Assembly: GCF_014764305.1 (NCBI RefSeq) | Contig: NZ_CP061703.1 | Location: forward strand, 1,952,800 to 2,016,799 | DNA from: Mesoflavibacter profundi | GTDB taxonomy: Bacteria; Bacteroidota; Bacteroidia; Flavobacteriales; Flavobacteriaceae | Length of the DNA: 64,000 nucleotides | Direction: 5' to 3' | Shown here: positions 19,648-30,156 of the stretch, piece after piece | How the letters are laid out: each line of letters begins with the position of its first letter | Position numbering within the stretch: the stretch's first letter is position 1 | Program-made: the position numbers and the translations under genes | The notes under the pieces: model-generated | Seen by the model: the letters and a program-made list of their open reading frames with translations, nothing else | The model's database searches: none | What the model was told of the DNA's origin: nothing

Positions 19648-20640
19648 ATGGCAGTATTTAGTTTCCAAAAACCAGATAAAGTAATCATGATCGATTCTAC
19701 TGATTTCGAAGGTAAGTTCGAATTCAGACCATTAGAACCAGGTTATGGATTAACTGTTGGTAATGCTTTAAGAAGAGTTTTACTTTCATCTTTAGAAGGT
19801 TTTGCAATTACATCTGTAAGAATAGAAGGTGTAGATCACGAATTTTCTACAATAGCAGGTGTAGTTGAAGACGTAACAGAAATAATTTTAAATTTAAAAC
19901 AAGTACGTTTTAAAAGACAAATAGAAGATGTAGATAACGAGTCTGTTTCTATTTCTATTTCTGGTCAAGAAAAAATAGTTGCAGGTGACTTCCAAAAGTT
20001 TATCTCTGGTTTTCAAGTATTAAATACAGATTTAGTAATCTGTAACTTAGATCCTAAGGTAAATATTAACATGGAAATTACAATTGAAAAAGGTAGAGGA
20101 TACGTTCCTGCTGAAGAAAATAAAAAAGCTACAGCACCAATGGGAACTATTTTTACAGATTCAATATACACACCAATTAAAAATGTTAAATATAGCATTG
20201 AAAATTACCGTGTAGAGCAAAAAACAGATTACGAAAAATTAGTTTTCGAAATCCAAACAGATGGATCTATCAATCCTCAAGATGCATTAACAGAAGCAGC
20301 TAAAACATTAATACATCATTTCATGTTATTCTCTGATGAAAGAATAACTCTAGAAGCTGATGAAATAGCTCAAACTGAAACTTATGATGAAGAATCGCTT
20401 CACATGAGACAGTTATTAAAAACAAAATTAGTAGACATGGATCTTTCTGTTCGTGCTCTAAATTGTTTAAAAGCTGCAGAAGTAGATACATTAGGAGATT
20501 TAGTATCTTTCAACAAAAACGATTTAATGAAGTTCCGTAACTTTGGTAAAAAATCTTTAACAGAGTTAGAAGAATTAGTAAACGTTAAAGGTCTAAACTT
20601 TGGTATGGATCTTTCAAAATATAAATTAGATAAAGACTAA
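19648..20640 (+). CDS. rpoA: DNA-directed RNA polymerase alpha subunit
   Basis: 330 residues. The N-terminal dimerisation and assembly domain (about 1-235) includes [20 protein letters not shown]. The C-terminal domain (about 255-330), which binds upstream promoter DNA and activators, contains [20 protein letters not shown] and [17 protein letters not shown] 95-nt gap (19553-19647) separates it from rpsD; it contains TTGG/CCAA and GGTTT/AAACC complementary segments but no clear promoter. Confidence 0.99.
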   Translation: MAVFSFQKPDKVIMIDSTDFEGKFEFRPLEPGYGLTVGNALRRVLLSSLEGFAITSVRIEGVDHEFSTIAGVVEDVTEIILNLKQVRFKRQIEDVDNESVSISISGQEKIVAGDFQKFISGFQVLNTDLVICNLDPKVNINMEITIEKGRGYVPAEENKKATAPMGTIFTDSIYTPIKNVKYSIENYRVEQKTDYEKLVFEIQTDGSINPQDALTEAAKTLIHHFMLFSDERITLEADEIAQTETYDEESLHMRQLLKTKLVDMDLSVRALNCLKAAEVDTLGDLVSFNKNDLMKFRNFGKKSLTELEELVNVKGLNFGMDLSKYKLDKD

Positions 20641-20647
20641 CACTCAT

Positions 20648-20675
20648 ATTTTGCTCCTCAAAATGGGTAGAGCAA
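20648..20675 (+). promoter_or_regulatory. Two mutually exclusive small hairpins in the rplQ leader
   Basis: ATTTTG (20648-20653) can pair with CAAAAT (20659-20664), while TTGCTC (20651-20656) can pair with GAGCAA (20670-20675). The two pairings share bases and cannot form together. They lie 24 nt before the rplQ start codon. Short stems, so this may be chance; a translational switch for L17 is only a suggestion. Confidence 0.35.
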
Positions 20676-20699
20676 GATGATGGTTAAAACAAAAATGTC

Positions 20700-21170
20700 A
20701 TGAGACACGGAAAAAAAATAAACCACTTAGGTAGAAAAACTGCACATAGAAAATCTATGTTAGCAAACATGGCTTGTTCTTTAATAGAGCACAAACGTAT
20801 TAATACTACTGTTGCTAAAGCAAAAGCTTTAAAAGTATTTGTAGAGCCAATGATCACTAAAGCTAAAGAAGATACAACTCATAACAGACGTATCGTTTTT
20901 AGTCGTTTAAGACAAAAGGATGCTGTAACAGAATTATTTAGAGATATAGCAACTAAAGTTGGTGATAGACCAGGTGGATACACAAGAATTATCAAGTTAG
21001 GTAACCGTTTAGGTGATAACGCTGATATGGCAATGATCGAGTTAGTAGACTATAATGAAATCTACAACGCAGACAAAAAAGCTAAAAAATCAACAAGAAG
21101 AAGTAGAAGAGGCGGATCTAAAGCTGCTGCTGCTCCTGTTGAAACAACAGCAACTAACGAAGAAGAATAA
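20700..21170 (+). CDS. rplQ: 50S ribosomal protein L17
   Basis: 156 residues, beginning [20 protein letters not shown]. An earlier ATG at 20695 is closed by TGA after one codon. L17 sits at the tunnel exit. The core ends near residue 125; beyond it is a tail rich in Lys, Arg, Ser, Ala and finally Glu ([20 protein letters not shown]), about 30 residues longer than E. coli L17, as is common in Bacteroidota. Last gene of the ribosomal block. Confidence 0.97.
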   Translation: MRHGKKINHLGRKTAHRKSMLANMACSLIEHKRINTTVAKAKALKVFVEPMITKAKEDTTHNRRIVFSRLRQKDAVTELFRDIATKVGDRPGGYTRIIKLGNRLGDNADMAMIELVDYNEIYNADKKAKKSTRRSRRGGSKAAAAPVETTATNEEE

Positions 21171-21194
21171 ATGTTAATAAGCATTTAAAATATA

Positions 21195-21227
21195 AAGGAT
21201 AATCTATTTTAGATTATCCTTTTTTTT
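21195..21227 (+). terminator. Terminator of the rpsD-rpoA-rplQ unit
   Basis: Perfect 11-bp stem AAGGATAATCT / AGATTATCCTT (21195-21205 and 21211-21221) with a 5-nt loop and a following T-tract. It closes the ribosomal block before carA. Confidence 0.9.
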
Positions 21228-21255
21228 ATGCAATTTTGTGAAACTTTTTTATACA

Positions 21256-22359
21256 ATGAAATATCAAAAATTAAAAAAAGCACTAATCTTATTAGAAGAC
21301 GGAACAATTTTTCACGGAAAAGCAGTAGGTAAAGAAGGCTCTGCATTTGGAGAAGTTTGTTTTAACACTGGTATGACAGGATACCAAGAAATTTTTACAG
21401 ATCCATCTTATTATGGTCAATTAATGGTAACTACCAATGCGCATATTGGTAATTATGGCGTAAATGATCAAGAAGTTGAATCTGATTCTATTAAAATATC
21501 TGGGTTAATATGTCGTAACTTTAGTTATGATTACTCAAGAGAAGACTCTAACGGTTCTTTAGAAGACTTTTTAAACAAGCATAATTTATTAGCAATTTCA
21601 GATGTAGATACAAGGTCACTTGTTACTTATATTAGAGATAATGGAGCTATGAATGCTGTAATAACTACAGAAGTAGACAATATAGAACAATTAAAAGTGC
21701 AATTAGCAAAAGTTCCATCAATGAATGGTTTAGAATTAGCCTCTAAAGTTTCTACCAAAGAACCATATTTTGTTGGAGATGAAAATGCTACTATAAAAAT
21801 TGCTGCATTAGATATTGGTATAAAAAAGAATATTCTACGTAATCTAGCAAAACGAGGCGCGTATATTAAAGTTTATCCTTACAATACTTCTTTTGAAGAT
21901 ATGAGTTCTTGGAATCCAGATGGCTATTTTTTATCTAATGGACCAGGAGATCCAGAACCTTTAAAAAGCGCAATTCAGGTAGCAAAGCAAATTATAGAGG
22001 TAAATAAACCATTATTTGGTATTTGCTTAGGACATCAAGTAATTGCATTAGCAAACGGAATTTCAACTTATAAAATGCACCATGGTCATAGAGGAATTAA
22101 TCATCCAATTATGAATCTGGAAACTGGAAAAGGAGAAATTACGTCGCAAAATCATGGTTTTGCTATAAATAGAGAAGAAACCGAAGCTCATCCAGATCTA
22201 GAAATAACACATGTTCATTTAAATGATAATACAGTAGCAGGTATAAAAATGAAAAGCAAAAATGTATTCTCTGTACAGTATCATCCAGAAGCAAGTCCTG
22301 GACCACATGATTCTAGTTATCTATTTGACCAATTTATAGAAAATATAAAATCAAATTAA
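21256..22359 (+). CDS. carA: Carbamoyl-phosphate synthase small (glutaminase) subunit
   Basis: 367 residues from the ATG at 21256. A GTG at 21238 is in frame, but it lies only 11 nt beyond the terminator and would add a non-conserved hexapeptide. CarA releases ammonia from glutamine for the large subunit, feeding pyrimidine and arginine synthesis. The N-terminal CarA domain covers about 10-150, and the class-I glutamine amidotransferase domain has FGICLGHQ with nucleophile Cys257 and the C-terminal VQYHPEASPGPHD with the catalytic His and Glu. carB is not adjacent and must lie elsewhere. Confidence 0.97.
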   Translation: MKYQKLKKALILLEDGTIFHGKAVGKEGSAFGEVCFNTGMTGYQEIFTDPSYYGQLMVTTNAHIGNYGVNDQEVESDSIKISGLICRNFSYDYSREDSNGSLEDFLNKHNLLAISDVDTRSLVTYIRDNGAMNAVITTEVDNIEQLKVQLAKVPSMNGLELASKVSTKEPYFVGDENATIKIAALDIGIKKNILRNLAKRGAYIKVYPYNTSFEDMSSWNPDGYFLSNGPGDPEPLKSAIQVAKQIIEVNKPLFGICLGHQVIALANGISTYKMHHGHRGINHPIMNLETGKGEITSQNHGFAINREETEAHPDLEITHVHLNDNTVAGIKMKSKNVFSVQYHPEASPGPHDSSYLFDQFIENIKSN

Positions 22360-22364
22360 TACAT

Positions 22365-22400
22365 AAAAGACAATGAAAATTAACAATCATTGTCTTTTTT
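22365..22400 (+). terminator. Terminator after carA
   Basis: 12-bp stem AAAAGACAATGA / TCATTGTCTTTT (22365-22376 and 22387-22398), 10-nt loop, T-run at the end. carA is thus monocistronic. Confidence 0.85.
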
Positions 22401-22474
22401 ATTTTACTAAAACGATATAGTTTAAATTTTGTGTATTTCTTACTTTAAAGCTATTTATAGTGAGAATTTAACCT

Positions 22475-22482
22475 TAAATTTG
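22475..22482 (+). promoter_or_regulatory. eno promoter (-7 element)
   Basis: TAAATTTG fits TAnnTTTG. The -33 region holds only TTTA, so this is a partial match. Predicted leader of about 20 nt before the eno ATG. Confidence 0.6.
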
Positions 22483-22493
22483 AAGATAATTAA

Positions 22494-23801
<1,308 letters not shown>

Positions 23802-23827
23802 GTAAATTAAACTTTAAATAATTATTA

Positions 23828-23859
23828 AAAAAACTCTCATTTTTCAATGAGAGTTTTTT
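23828..23859 (+). terminator. Terminator after eno
   Basis: 13-bp stem formed by 23828-23840 and 23847-23859 around the core ACTCTCAT / ATGAGAGT, ending in a T-run. Confidence 0.9.
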
Positions 23860-23976
23860 ATTATAGCAAATAACTATATCAATATAGCAAAAACCATGTT
23901 AATACGCTTTAGAAATCGTTATAGTTTTCGTATTTTTACGGCACTTTTTAACAAACAAAATAATTCAAAATAATAT

Positions 23977-25263
23977 ATGTCAAATAAAGCAACTCTAGAA
24001 ATTAATGGCGAAAAACACGAATTTCCATTAATTGTAGGAACTGAAAATGAAATTGGAATAGATATTAAAGCATTAAGAAGTGTAACAGGTGGAGTTACAA
24101 CAATAGATCCAGGTTATAAAAACACAGGTTCTTGCGAAAGTGCTATAACATTCCTAAACGGTGAAGAAGGTGTTTTAAGATATAGAGGTTACGCAATAGA
24201 AGATCTTGCAGAAAAAGCAGATTTTCTTGAAGTGGCATATTTATTAATTTTTGGAGAATTACCAACTCAAGACCAATTAAATAAGTTTCACTCAGATATC
24301 AAAAAACATTCTGTAGTAGACGACGATATTAAGAAGATAATAGATGCTTTTCCTAAAACAGCTCATCCAATGGGCGTTTTAGCATCGTTAACAAGTGCAT
24401 TAACAGCATTTAATCCTTCATCTGTAAATGTAGATTCAGAAGAAGATATGTACAATGCAATTGTTAGAATTTTAGGAAAATTCCCAGTACTTGTAGCATG
24501 GACAATGCGTAAAAAACAAGGATTACCACTTAATTATGGTAGTGAAGATTTAGGATATGTAGAAAACATCTTAAAAATGATGTTTGAAAAACCTAACAAA
24601 GCTTACGAGCAAAATGAAATTCTAGTAAACGCATTAGATAAATTATTAATATTACATGCAGATCACGAACAAAACTGTTCTACATCAACCGTAAGAATTG
24701 TAGGATCATCTCACGCAGGATTATTCGCTTCTTTATCTGCTGGTATATCTGCACTTTGGGGACCATTACATGGTGGAGCAAACCAAGCTGTATTAGAAAT
24801 GTTAGAAGCTATTAAAGAAGATGGTGGCGATACTAAAAAATATATGGCAAAAGCAAAGGATAAAGAAGATCCTTTCCGTTTAATGGGCTTTGGTCATCGT
24901 GTATATAAAAACTTTGATCCAAGAGCTAAGATTATCAAAAAAGCTGCAGACGATGTATTAGGTGATTTAGGAGTAGAAGATCCAGTATTAGATATAGCAA
25001 AAGGATTAGCTCAAGAAGCATTAAGTGATGACTATTTTGTAAAAAGAAAATTATATCCAAACGTAGATTTTTACTCAGGAATTATCTATAGAGCAATGGG
25101 TATTCCTGTAGAAATGTTTACAGTAATGTTTGCTTTAGGACGTTTACCAGGTTGGATTGCACAATGGAGAGAAATGCGTTTACGTAAAGAACCAATTGGT
25201 CGTCCAAGACAAATTTACATTGGTGAAAACCACAGAGAATTTAAATCTATTAACCAAAGATAG
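23977..25263 (+). CDS. gltA: Citrate synthase (type II, hexameric class)
   Basis: 428 residues. Condenses oxaloacetate with acetyl-CoA at the entry to the TCA cycle. The catalytic triad is visible: His265 in WGPLHGGANQAV, His307 in GFGHRVYKNFDPRA and Asp364 in PNVDFYSG. The N-terminal beta domain and the length place it with the long, allosterically controlled citrate synthases of Gram-negative bacteria. The gap before it (23860-23976) has TATTTTTA at 23931, one base from the -7 consensus. Its own terminator follows. Confidence 0.97.
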   Translation: MSNKATLEINGEKHEFPLIVGTENEIGIDIKALRSVTGGVTTIDPGYKNTGSCESAITFLNGEEGVLRYRGYAIEDLAEKADFLEVAYLLIFGELPTQDQLNKFHSDIKKHSVVDDDIKKIIDAFPKTAHPMGVLASLTSALTAFNPSSVNVDSEEDMYNAIVRILGKFPVLVAWTMRKKQGLPLNYGSEDLGYVENILKMMFEKPNKAYEQNEILVNALDKLLILHADHEQNCSTSTVRIVGSSHAGLFASLSAGISALWGPLHGGANQAVLEMLEAIKEDGGDTKKYMAKAKDKEDPFRLMGFGHRVYKNFDPRAKIIKKAADDVLGDLGVEDPVLDIAKGLAQEALSDDYFVKRKLYPNVDFYSGIIYRAMGIPVEMFTVMFALGRLPGWIAQWREMRLRKEPIGRPRQIYIGENHREFKSINQR

Positions 25264-25285
25264 ATTCAAAATAATTTTAAAAAAG

Positions 25286-25316
25286 AAGCTTCATAAATAT
25301 CTTATGGAGCTTTTTT
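25286..25316 (+). terminator. Terminator after gltA
   Basis: 11-bp stem AAGCTTCATAA / TTATGGAGCTT (25286-25296 and 25302-25312, one G.U pair) followed by T's. It is only 14 bp before the next start codon. Confidence 0.85.
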
Positions 25317-25329
25317 ATATATTTACTTT

Positions 25330-26244
25330 ATGTTAAAATTAAACGTAAAAAACGAGACATCAAGGTTAAGAGCTGTTGTATTAGGAACAGCTGTAAGTAA
25401 TGGACCAACACCAAAAATAGAAGAGGCTTACGACCCAAAATCTTTACAACATATCAAAGCAGGTACTTACCCGATAGAAGAAGATATGGTTAAAGAAATG
25501 GAAGCAGTCGCTAAAGTTTTTAAAAAATATGATGTTAAAGTTTATAGACCAGAATTAATCAAAGATTGTAATCAAATCTTTGCAAGAGATATTGCTTTTG
25601 TAATCGATGATGTATTTGTAAAAGCCAACATTTTACCCGATAGAGAAAATGAACTTGAAGCGATACAATATATTATAGACCAAGTAGATCCAAAAAAAGT
25701 AATTCGTCCACCAGAAGAAGCACACATTGAAGGTGGCGATGTAATGCTTTGGAACGATTATATTTTTATTGGAACATATCGTGGTGAAGACTATTCTGAT
25801 TATATAGTTGCTAGAACAAATAAAGCAGGTGTAGATTTTATAAAAGAACAATTTCCGCATAAAAAAGTTAAGAGTTTCGATTTAAATAAATCTCAAACCA
25901 ATCCTTATGATAATGCATTGCATTTAGATTGTTGTTTTCAGCCAATCGGGACTAATAAAGCCATTTTACATAAAGAAGGCTTTAGGGATCAAACAGAATT
26001 TGAATGGTTGCTAAATTATTTTGGAGAAGCTAACTGTTTTATAATTTCTAAAGAAGAAATGTATAATATGAACAGTAATATTTTTTCAATTTCTGAAGAT
26101 GTTATCATTTCAGAAAAAAACTTTTCTCGTCTTAATACTTGGTTAAGAGAAAATGGATTTACTGTAGAAGAAGTGCCTTACGCCGAAATAGCTAAACAAG
26201 AAGGTTTATTACGCTGTAGTACAATGCCTTTAATAAGAGATTAA
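25330..26244 (+). CDS. Arginine-deiminase/amidinotransferase-fold (pentein) hydrolase, DDAH-like
   Basis: 304 residues. Members of this fold hydrolyse or transfer the guanidine group of arginine derivatives (arginine deiminase, dimethylarginine dimethylaminohydrolase, glycine amidinotransferase). The catalytic set is visible: acidic FARDIAF (84-90), EGGD (134-137), His198 in NALHLDCC, and nucleophile Cys296 in LLRCSTMPLIRD at the extreme C-terminus. No signal peptide, so cytoplasmic. It sits alone between two terminators after gltA; the exact substrate cannot be told from sequence. Confidence 0.85.
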   Translation: MLKLNVKNETSRLRAVVLGTAVSNGPTPKIEEAYDPKSLQHIKAGTYPIEEDMVKEMEAVAKVFKKYDVKVYRPELIKDCNQIFARDIAFVIDDVFVKANILPDRENELEAIQYIIDQVDPKKVIRPPEEAHIEGGDVMLWNDYIFIGTYRGEDYSDYIVARTNKAGVDFIKEQFPHKKVKSFDLNKSQTNPYDNALHLDCCFQPIGTNKAILHKEGFRDQTEFEWLLNYFGEANCFIISKEEMYNMNSNIFSISEDVIISEKNFSRLNTWLRENGFTVEEVPYAEIAKQEGLLRCSTMPLIRD

Positions 26245-26277
26245 AAAAAAACACCTTTTTAAAAGGTGTTTTTTTTA
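26243..26277. terminator. Bidirectional terminator between convergent genes
   Basis: A near-perfect palindrome with core AACACCTTTT / AAAAGGTGTT flanked by A8 on the left and T8 on the right, so it can end transcription from both sides. The stop codon of the preceding gene is at its left edge, and the next minus-strand gene ends at 26278. Confidence 0.85.
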
Positions 26278-26856
26278 TTATAATCTGTAGCCTAGTCCAA
26301 GCTTTAACATGTTAACTTCGGTGTTATATCTTGTATTAGGGACACCATTATTAACAGTAAGTTTTACAAAATCGTATTGTGCTTGAATAAATAAGGTTTT
26401 TGTAATATCGTATGCTATCCCAAAATTAAAGTTAAAACCATTTTTGGAGTCTAATGTATTAGCGTCTTCTACGCTAGTGTCACTAAAATTTTTTGATTTA
26501 AAATTCATATAAGAATATCCTAACGCTACAGAAGGATGAAACGATGGTAGAGCTTCAATATCTAGCTCGGCAAAAACTCTAGGTTGTACGCTAACTACAG
26601 TAACATCAATACCAATTTCGTTATCGGAATTAGTGTTTTTTAAAACACCAGAATTTAATGCAATTCCAACATTTAAAATAGAAGTATTTACAAATCTATA
26701 GCGTAAACCAGCTTCAATTATACCGTTGTAATTTCTTCCAATAAAGTTATCGTCAATAGGTAAAGGATAATTTAATTCGACATTAAAATTAGAATCTTGA
26801 GAAAATAGATTAGAATAACTTAGTAGAATAACTACTATAAAAAGTTTAAATTTCAT
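26278..26856 (-). CDS. Outer-membrane beta-barrel protein (small, OmpX/porin-like)
   Basis: 192 residues with a cleavable signal peptide (MKFKLFIVVILLSYSNLFSQ) followed by alternating amphipathic strands (ILNVGIALNSG, VQPRVFAELDI, SVALGYSYMNF, FNFNFGIAYDI, LFIQAQYDFV) and a C-terminal MLKLGLGYRL, as in eight-stranded outer-membrane barrels. 59 bp downstream of the TonB receptor gene on the same strand, so it may be co-transcribed. Function unknown; no enzymatic motif seen. Confidence 0.75.
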   Translation of the reverse strand: MKFKLFIVVILLSYSNLFSQDSNFNVELNYPLPIDDNFIGRNYNGIIEAGLRYRFVNTSILNVGIALNSGVLKNTNSDNEIGIDVTVVSVQPRVFAELDIEALPSFHPSVALGYSYMNFKSKNFSDTSVEDANTLDSKNGFNFNFGIAYDITKTLFIQAQYDFVKLTVNNGVPNTRYNTEVNMLKLGLGYRL

Positions 26857-26915
26857 TTATAAAAATTAGATTAATAGTTTGAGTTACTAAATGTACTTTT
26901 TATAAAGAAGTAATC

Positions 26916-29201
26916 CTAAAATCTAACTTTAAAACTCACATTTGGCGTTAAGCCTAACGATTGATGCTCTACTTTATTAATATTATTGTCTGTAGTAGTA
27001 TAATACGTGTTTAATACGTTGGATTTATTAAAAATATTCCAAATGGATGCACCAACTTCTGCATTAGATTTGCCAATTAAAAAATTATAGGTTGCACTTA
27101 AATCACTTCTTAAGTAACTTTTGTTTCGGCTATCATTAGGAGTATTGTAAACAATAGTATTTGAAGTAGAGTTATTATTAATTGATGTGAATGGTCTTCC
27201 AGAATGCCAATTAACACCAAGCGCAACTTTTAATTGGTCAAAAGTTATAGTGCTACCAAAGTCTATAACATGGGTAATATCAAAATTATTTGCAAATTTA
27301 GAACTGTTATTTAAATCTTTAAAAAAATAACGATTAGTAGAGTTTGTATAGCTTAACCATGTACTTACATGTTTAAATTGTTTATTAATTAACACATCAA
27401 AACCATGTATTTGATAGTTTCCTATAGCGTTTACAAATTGATATTGGTTTTGAAAACCTTGACTTCTAGTGGTAATACCATTTACTTTTTTAATATAAGC
27501 TTCTGCACTTAAAAGCAATTTATTTTTATTGTATGTTAACCCAAAACTTAATTGTTTACTTTTTAATATAGGTATTGTCGTGTTGTTTGATAAAACCCAA
27601 CGACGTTTTTCTATACCCAAAAAGTCTTTTTGTAGGTCAATAATTTGTGATGTAGTTTGGCTTTTTATTTCGGCTAAAATTTCGGCTCTAAAATGTTTTA
27701 AAAAGGCTTTGCTTAATTGTAATCTTGGCTCAATTAAGTGTGTTTTAAATTTAGGAATATAATTATATCTTAAACCAAATTTTAGAAATGCAGATTTATC
27801 TTTAGACTTAATTTCTGTCTCTAGAAAAGAAGAATATGTTCTTATCACACGCTTTATATAGCTTTTAAATAACGGATTATTAACGTCTTCTAGATTGCTT
27901 ATTCCAACTTCAGATATTTGTAATCCAGCATCTAAATTTATAGTTGAATTGAGTTGATAATTTAATTGAAATTTTAAACCAGCATCCAATACGTTGTTTT
28001 CTTGAACCAATCTTTGATTATTTAAAATATCATAGTTTGTAGCATCTAAATTGTAATTAGAATAGTACAATTGTGTAAGCGTATTTATTTTATCATTCCA
28101 TTGTCTATGATAAGATAATCCAGAAGCAATATTTTGTTGGCTTAAATGACTTACAGATGCTTCATTGTTTGTGTTAATTGTAGCTTCTTCATTATATTCT
28201 AAATCATTATAAATATTAAGAAAATTAAATCTTAGTTTGTCTTTAGATGAAATATCGTATAAGAATTTTATAGCAGTATCATAAAAATAAAAGTTTTCGT
28301 TTTTAGAAGTTGCAGCATCTTCGGTATTAGTTAAATCTGTATCCTGAAACACGCGCTCAAAATATTGATTATAAGTTGGCGTATTAATCATATCTGTAAT
28401 AGATCTTCGTGCTGCTAACTGAATTTCGGTGTTTTTACTTAAAGGTAATTTGGTAAAAACACTAGCGCTAACAAGATTTATAGCTGCGCCAAATTCATTA
28501 TTTTCTTGTATTTTATCGGATAATTGCATGGATACTACACTAGAAATTCCATCACCATATTTTGCGCTTGTTCCGTTTTTTGTAACTGTTACGTGTTGTG
28601 TTAATTGTGAATTAAATGCAGATATTAAACCAAAAAAATGACCAGTTTGATACATTTTTATACCTTCATAAAGTAGTAAGTTTTGGTCATGTGTTCCGCC
28701 TCTTATATTTATGTTAGAAACCGTTTCATCTACACTAACAATACCAGGTAATGCTTGTATGGTTTGTAAAATATCTGCTTCGGTTAAACCAGGAAGTATA
28801 CCAAATTTAGATGGTGTTATGCTTATACTACCAGAATTATGTTTTTTTATTCCGGAAGTTAAATAATGGTTGATCACTACTTCTTCTAGTTCTTGTAAAG
28901 ACAAGTTTAATTGTTGGTCTTTTTGGGTGACCGAATAAAATGTATTATCTATTTTATTAAATTGAAGTGATGTAGTTTGCTCAATTTCTTCTAAAATAGA
29001 CTGTAGATTTTTATTGTTTAAGTCTATAAAAACTTCGACACCAGATAAAGATTGATCTGCATAAGAAAAACTTACATTAAATTCAGTTTCAATTTCAGAT
29101 AATAGTTGTTTAGCTGTTGTTTTTTTTGTTTGCGCGTTTAGCTTAAAAAAACACAGTATAAATAGTAATAAAAAAGAATAATAACTTACGCGTTTATTCA
29201 C
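26916..29201 (-). CDS. TonB-dependent outer-membrane receptor with N-terminal STN signalling domain
   Basis: 761 residues. The signal peptide (1-24) is followed by an STN (secretin/TonB short N-terminal) domain at about 25-97, which in FecA-type receptors talks to the FecR anti-sigma factor. Then come a TonB-box-like LEEVVINHY (about 105-113), a plug domain with NINIRGGTHDQNLLLYEGI and a 22-strand barrel ending SFKVRF. There is no carboxypeptidase-like domain and no SusD partner nearby. Its start overlaps the end of fecR by 8 bp. Ligand unknown (siderophore, vitamin, peptide or glycan all possible). Confidence 0.92.
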   Translation of the reverse strand: MNKRVSYYSFLLLFILCFFKLNAQTKKTTAKQLLSEIETEFNVSFSYADQSLSGVEVFIDLNNKNLQSILEEIEQTTSLQFNKIDNTFYSVTQKDQQLNLSLQELEEVVINHYLTSGIKKHNSGSISITPSKFGILPGLTEADILQTIQALPGIVSVDETVSNINIRGGTHDQNLLLYEGIKMYQTGHFFGLISAFNSQLTQHVTVTKNGTSAKYGDGISSVVSMQLSDKIQENNEFGAAINLVSASVFTKLPLSKNTEIQLAARRSITDMINTPTYNQYFERVFQDTDLTNTEDAATSKNENFYFYDTAIKFLYDISSKDKLRFNFLNIYNDLEYNEEATINTNNEASVSHLSQQNIASGLSYHRQWNDKINTLTQLYYSNYNLDATNYDILNNQRLVQENNVLDAGLKFQLNYQLNSTINLDAGLQISEVGISNLEDVNNPLFKSYIKRVIRTYSSFLETEIKSKDKSAFLKFGLRYNYIPKFKTHLIEPRLQLSKAFLKHFRAEILAEIKSQTTSQIIDLQKDFLGIEKRRWVLSNNTTIPILKSKQLSFGLTYNKNKLLLSAEAYIKKVNGITTRSQGFQNQYQFVNAIGNYQIHGFDVLINKQFKHVSTWLSYTNSTNRYFFKDLNNSSKFANNFDITHVIDFGSTITFDQLKVALGVNWHSGRPFTSINNNSTSNTIVYNTPNDSRNKSYLRSDLSATYNFLIGKSNAEVGASIWNIFNKSNVLNTYYTTTDNNINKVEHQSLGLTPNVSFKVRF

Positions 29202-30084
29202 GAGTTAAAATTATAGTATTGTTAGTTTTAGTATATGTTAACTGTATAGGTAAAGTAATAGATTTTAAGGCGGTATCTATATTATCATGTGTAAAACGAC
29301 CAGTAAAAATTAAATCTGTATTAATGTTTTTAGTCGTTACTTTAACATTGTATTGTCTTTCAAATTCGGCAATAACTTCTTTTAAAGGTATGCTTTTAAA
29401 AGCACTTGTGTTAGATAACCATTGTGGTTTATCTAAAGCAGTAGATCTATTAATTATAATACCGTTAACTACTAAAAAAGTCTCACCTTTAGCTAATATT
29501 GTTGTTTTATCTTTATGTATCACTTTTACACGACCTTGATAACAAGTAACCTCAAAAAAGTTATCACGATGCTTTACATTAAAAGCAGTACCTAAAACCG
29601 TTACAGTTCCATTATTTGTAATGACATTAAAGCTGCTTCCTTTTTCTACATTAAAAAAAGCTTCACCTTGTAAATTTATGTCTCTTGTAGTTTTCCAATT
29701 GTTTTTATTGTAAGTTATGTTTGATAGCGCATTTAAGTTAACGGTAGAGTGATCTGGCAATTCAATCCATTTTTTTTCTGCAAAATCTGTACTATAACTT
29801 GTATCTAATGTAGTAGTATAATAATATGCACTAAAGCATAGCACTAAAATTGCAGCAACTTTTAAAGCTTTTACAATCCAATTTTCTTTTTTTGGTGTAG
29901 CTTTTGGCTGGCTAATTATTGTATCTAAAATAGCTTCTTGATTAAAATTAGGAGCTTTAAATCCTTTAGAATAATTAGATAATTTAACCAAAGCATCATA
30001 ATCTTCTAGCGACTTAAAAGCTTCAAGTTCGCTATCGGATAAGTTATTATCTAGCCATTTTTTTATTAAGTATTCTTTTTCCAT
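29194..30084 (-). CDS. FecR-family anti-sigma factor
   Basis: 296 residues. A cytoplasmic N-terminal part (1-68) binds the sigma factor, followed by one membrane segment (about 70-89, IVKALKVAAILVLCFSAYYY). The periplasmic FecR domain (about 105-205, with WIELPDHSTVNLNALSNITY and LQGEAFFNVEKG) and a C-terminal DUF4974 domain (about 225-296) should contact the receptor STN domain. It lies between the sigma and receptor genes, overlapping the latter by 8 bp. A candidate sigma-dependent promoter lies just upstream at 30100-30131, leaving a 5' leader of only about 10 nt. Confidence 0.93.
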   Translation of the reverse strand: MEKEYLIKKWLDNNLSDSELEAFKSLEDYDALVKLSNYSKGFKAPNFNQEAILDTIISQPKATPKKENWIVKALKVAAILVLCFSAYYYTTTLDTSYSTDFAEKKWIELPDHSTVNLNALSNITYNKNNWKTTRDINLQGEAFFNVEKGSSFNVITNNGTVTVLGTAFNVKHRDNFFEVTCYQGRVKVIHKDKTTILAKGETFLVVNGIIINRSTALDKPQWLSNTSAFKSIPLKEVIAEFERQYNVKVTTKNINTDLIFTGRFTHDNIDTALKSITLPIQLTYTKTNNTIILTRE

Positions 30085-30099
30085 AATTGACTCTTCTAC

Positions 30100-30131
30100 T
30101 ATAAAACAAGTAAGTTTATAAAAGTCCTACC
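30100..30131 (-). promoter_or_regulatory. Candidate ECF-sigma promoter facing fecR
   Basis: Read on the minus strand: GGTAGGA (30131-30125), 16-nt spacer, TGTTTTATA (30108-30100), with the fecR ATG beginning 15 nt further on at 30084. The same two boxes with the same 16-nt spacer occur on the plus strand at 30728-30759, facing the divergent lipoprotein genes. It does not resemble the housekeeping TTG/TAnnTTTG promoter. Confidence 0.75.
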
Positions 30132-30156
30132 TGTTAATTTAATTTTTTTAATTTAA

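Noticed and set aside
21238-21255. GTG start for carA
   Set aside because: Adds a non-conserved hexapeptide and lies only 11 nt after the preceding terminator; ATG at 21256 fits the family.
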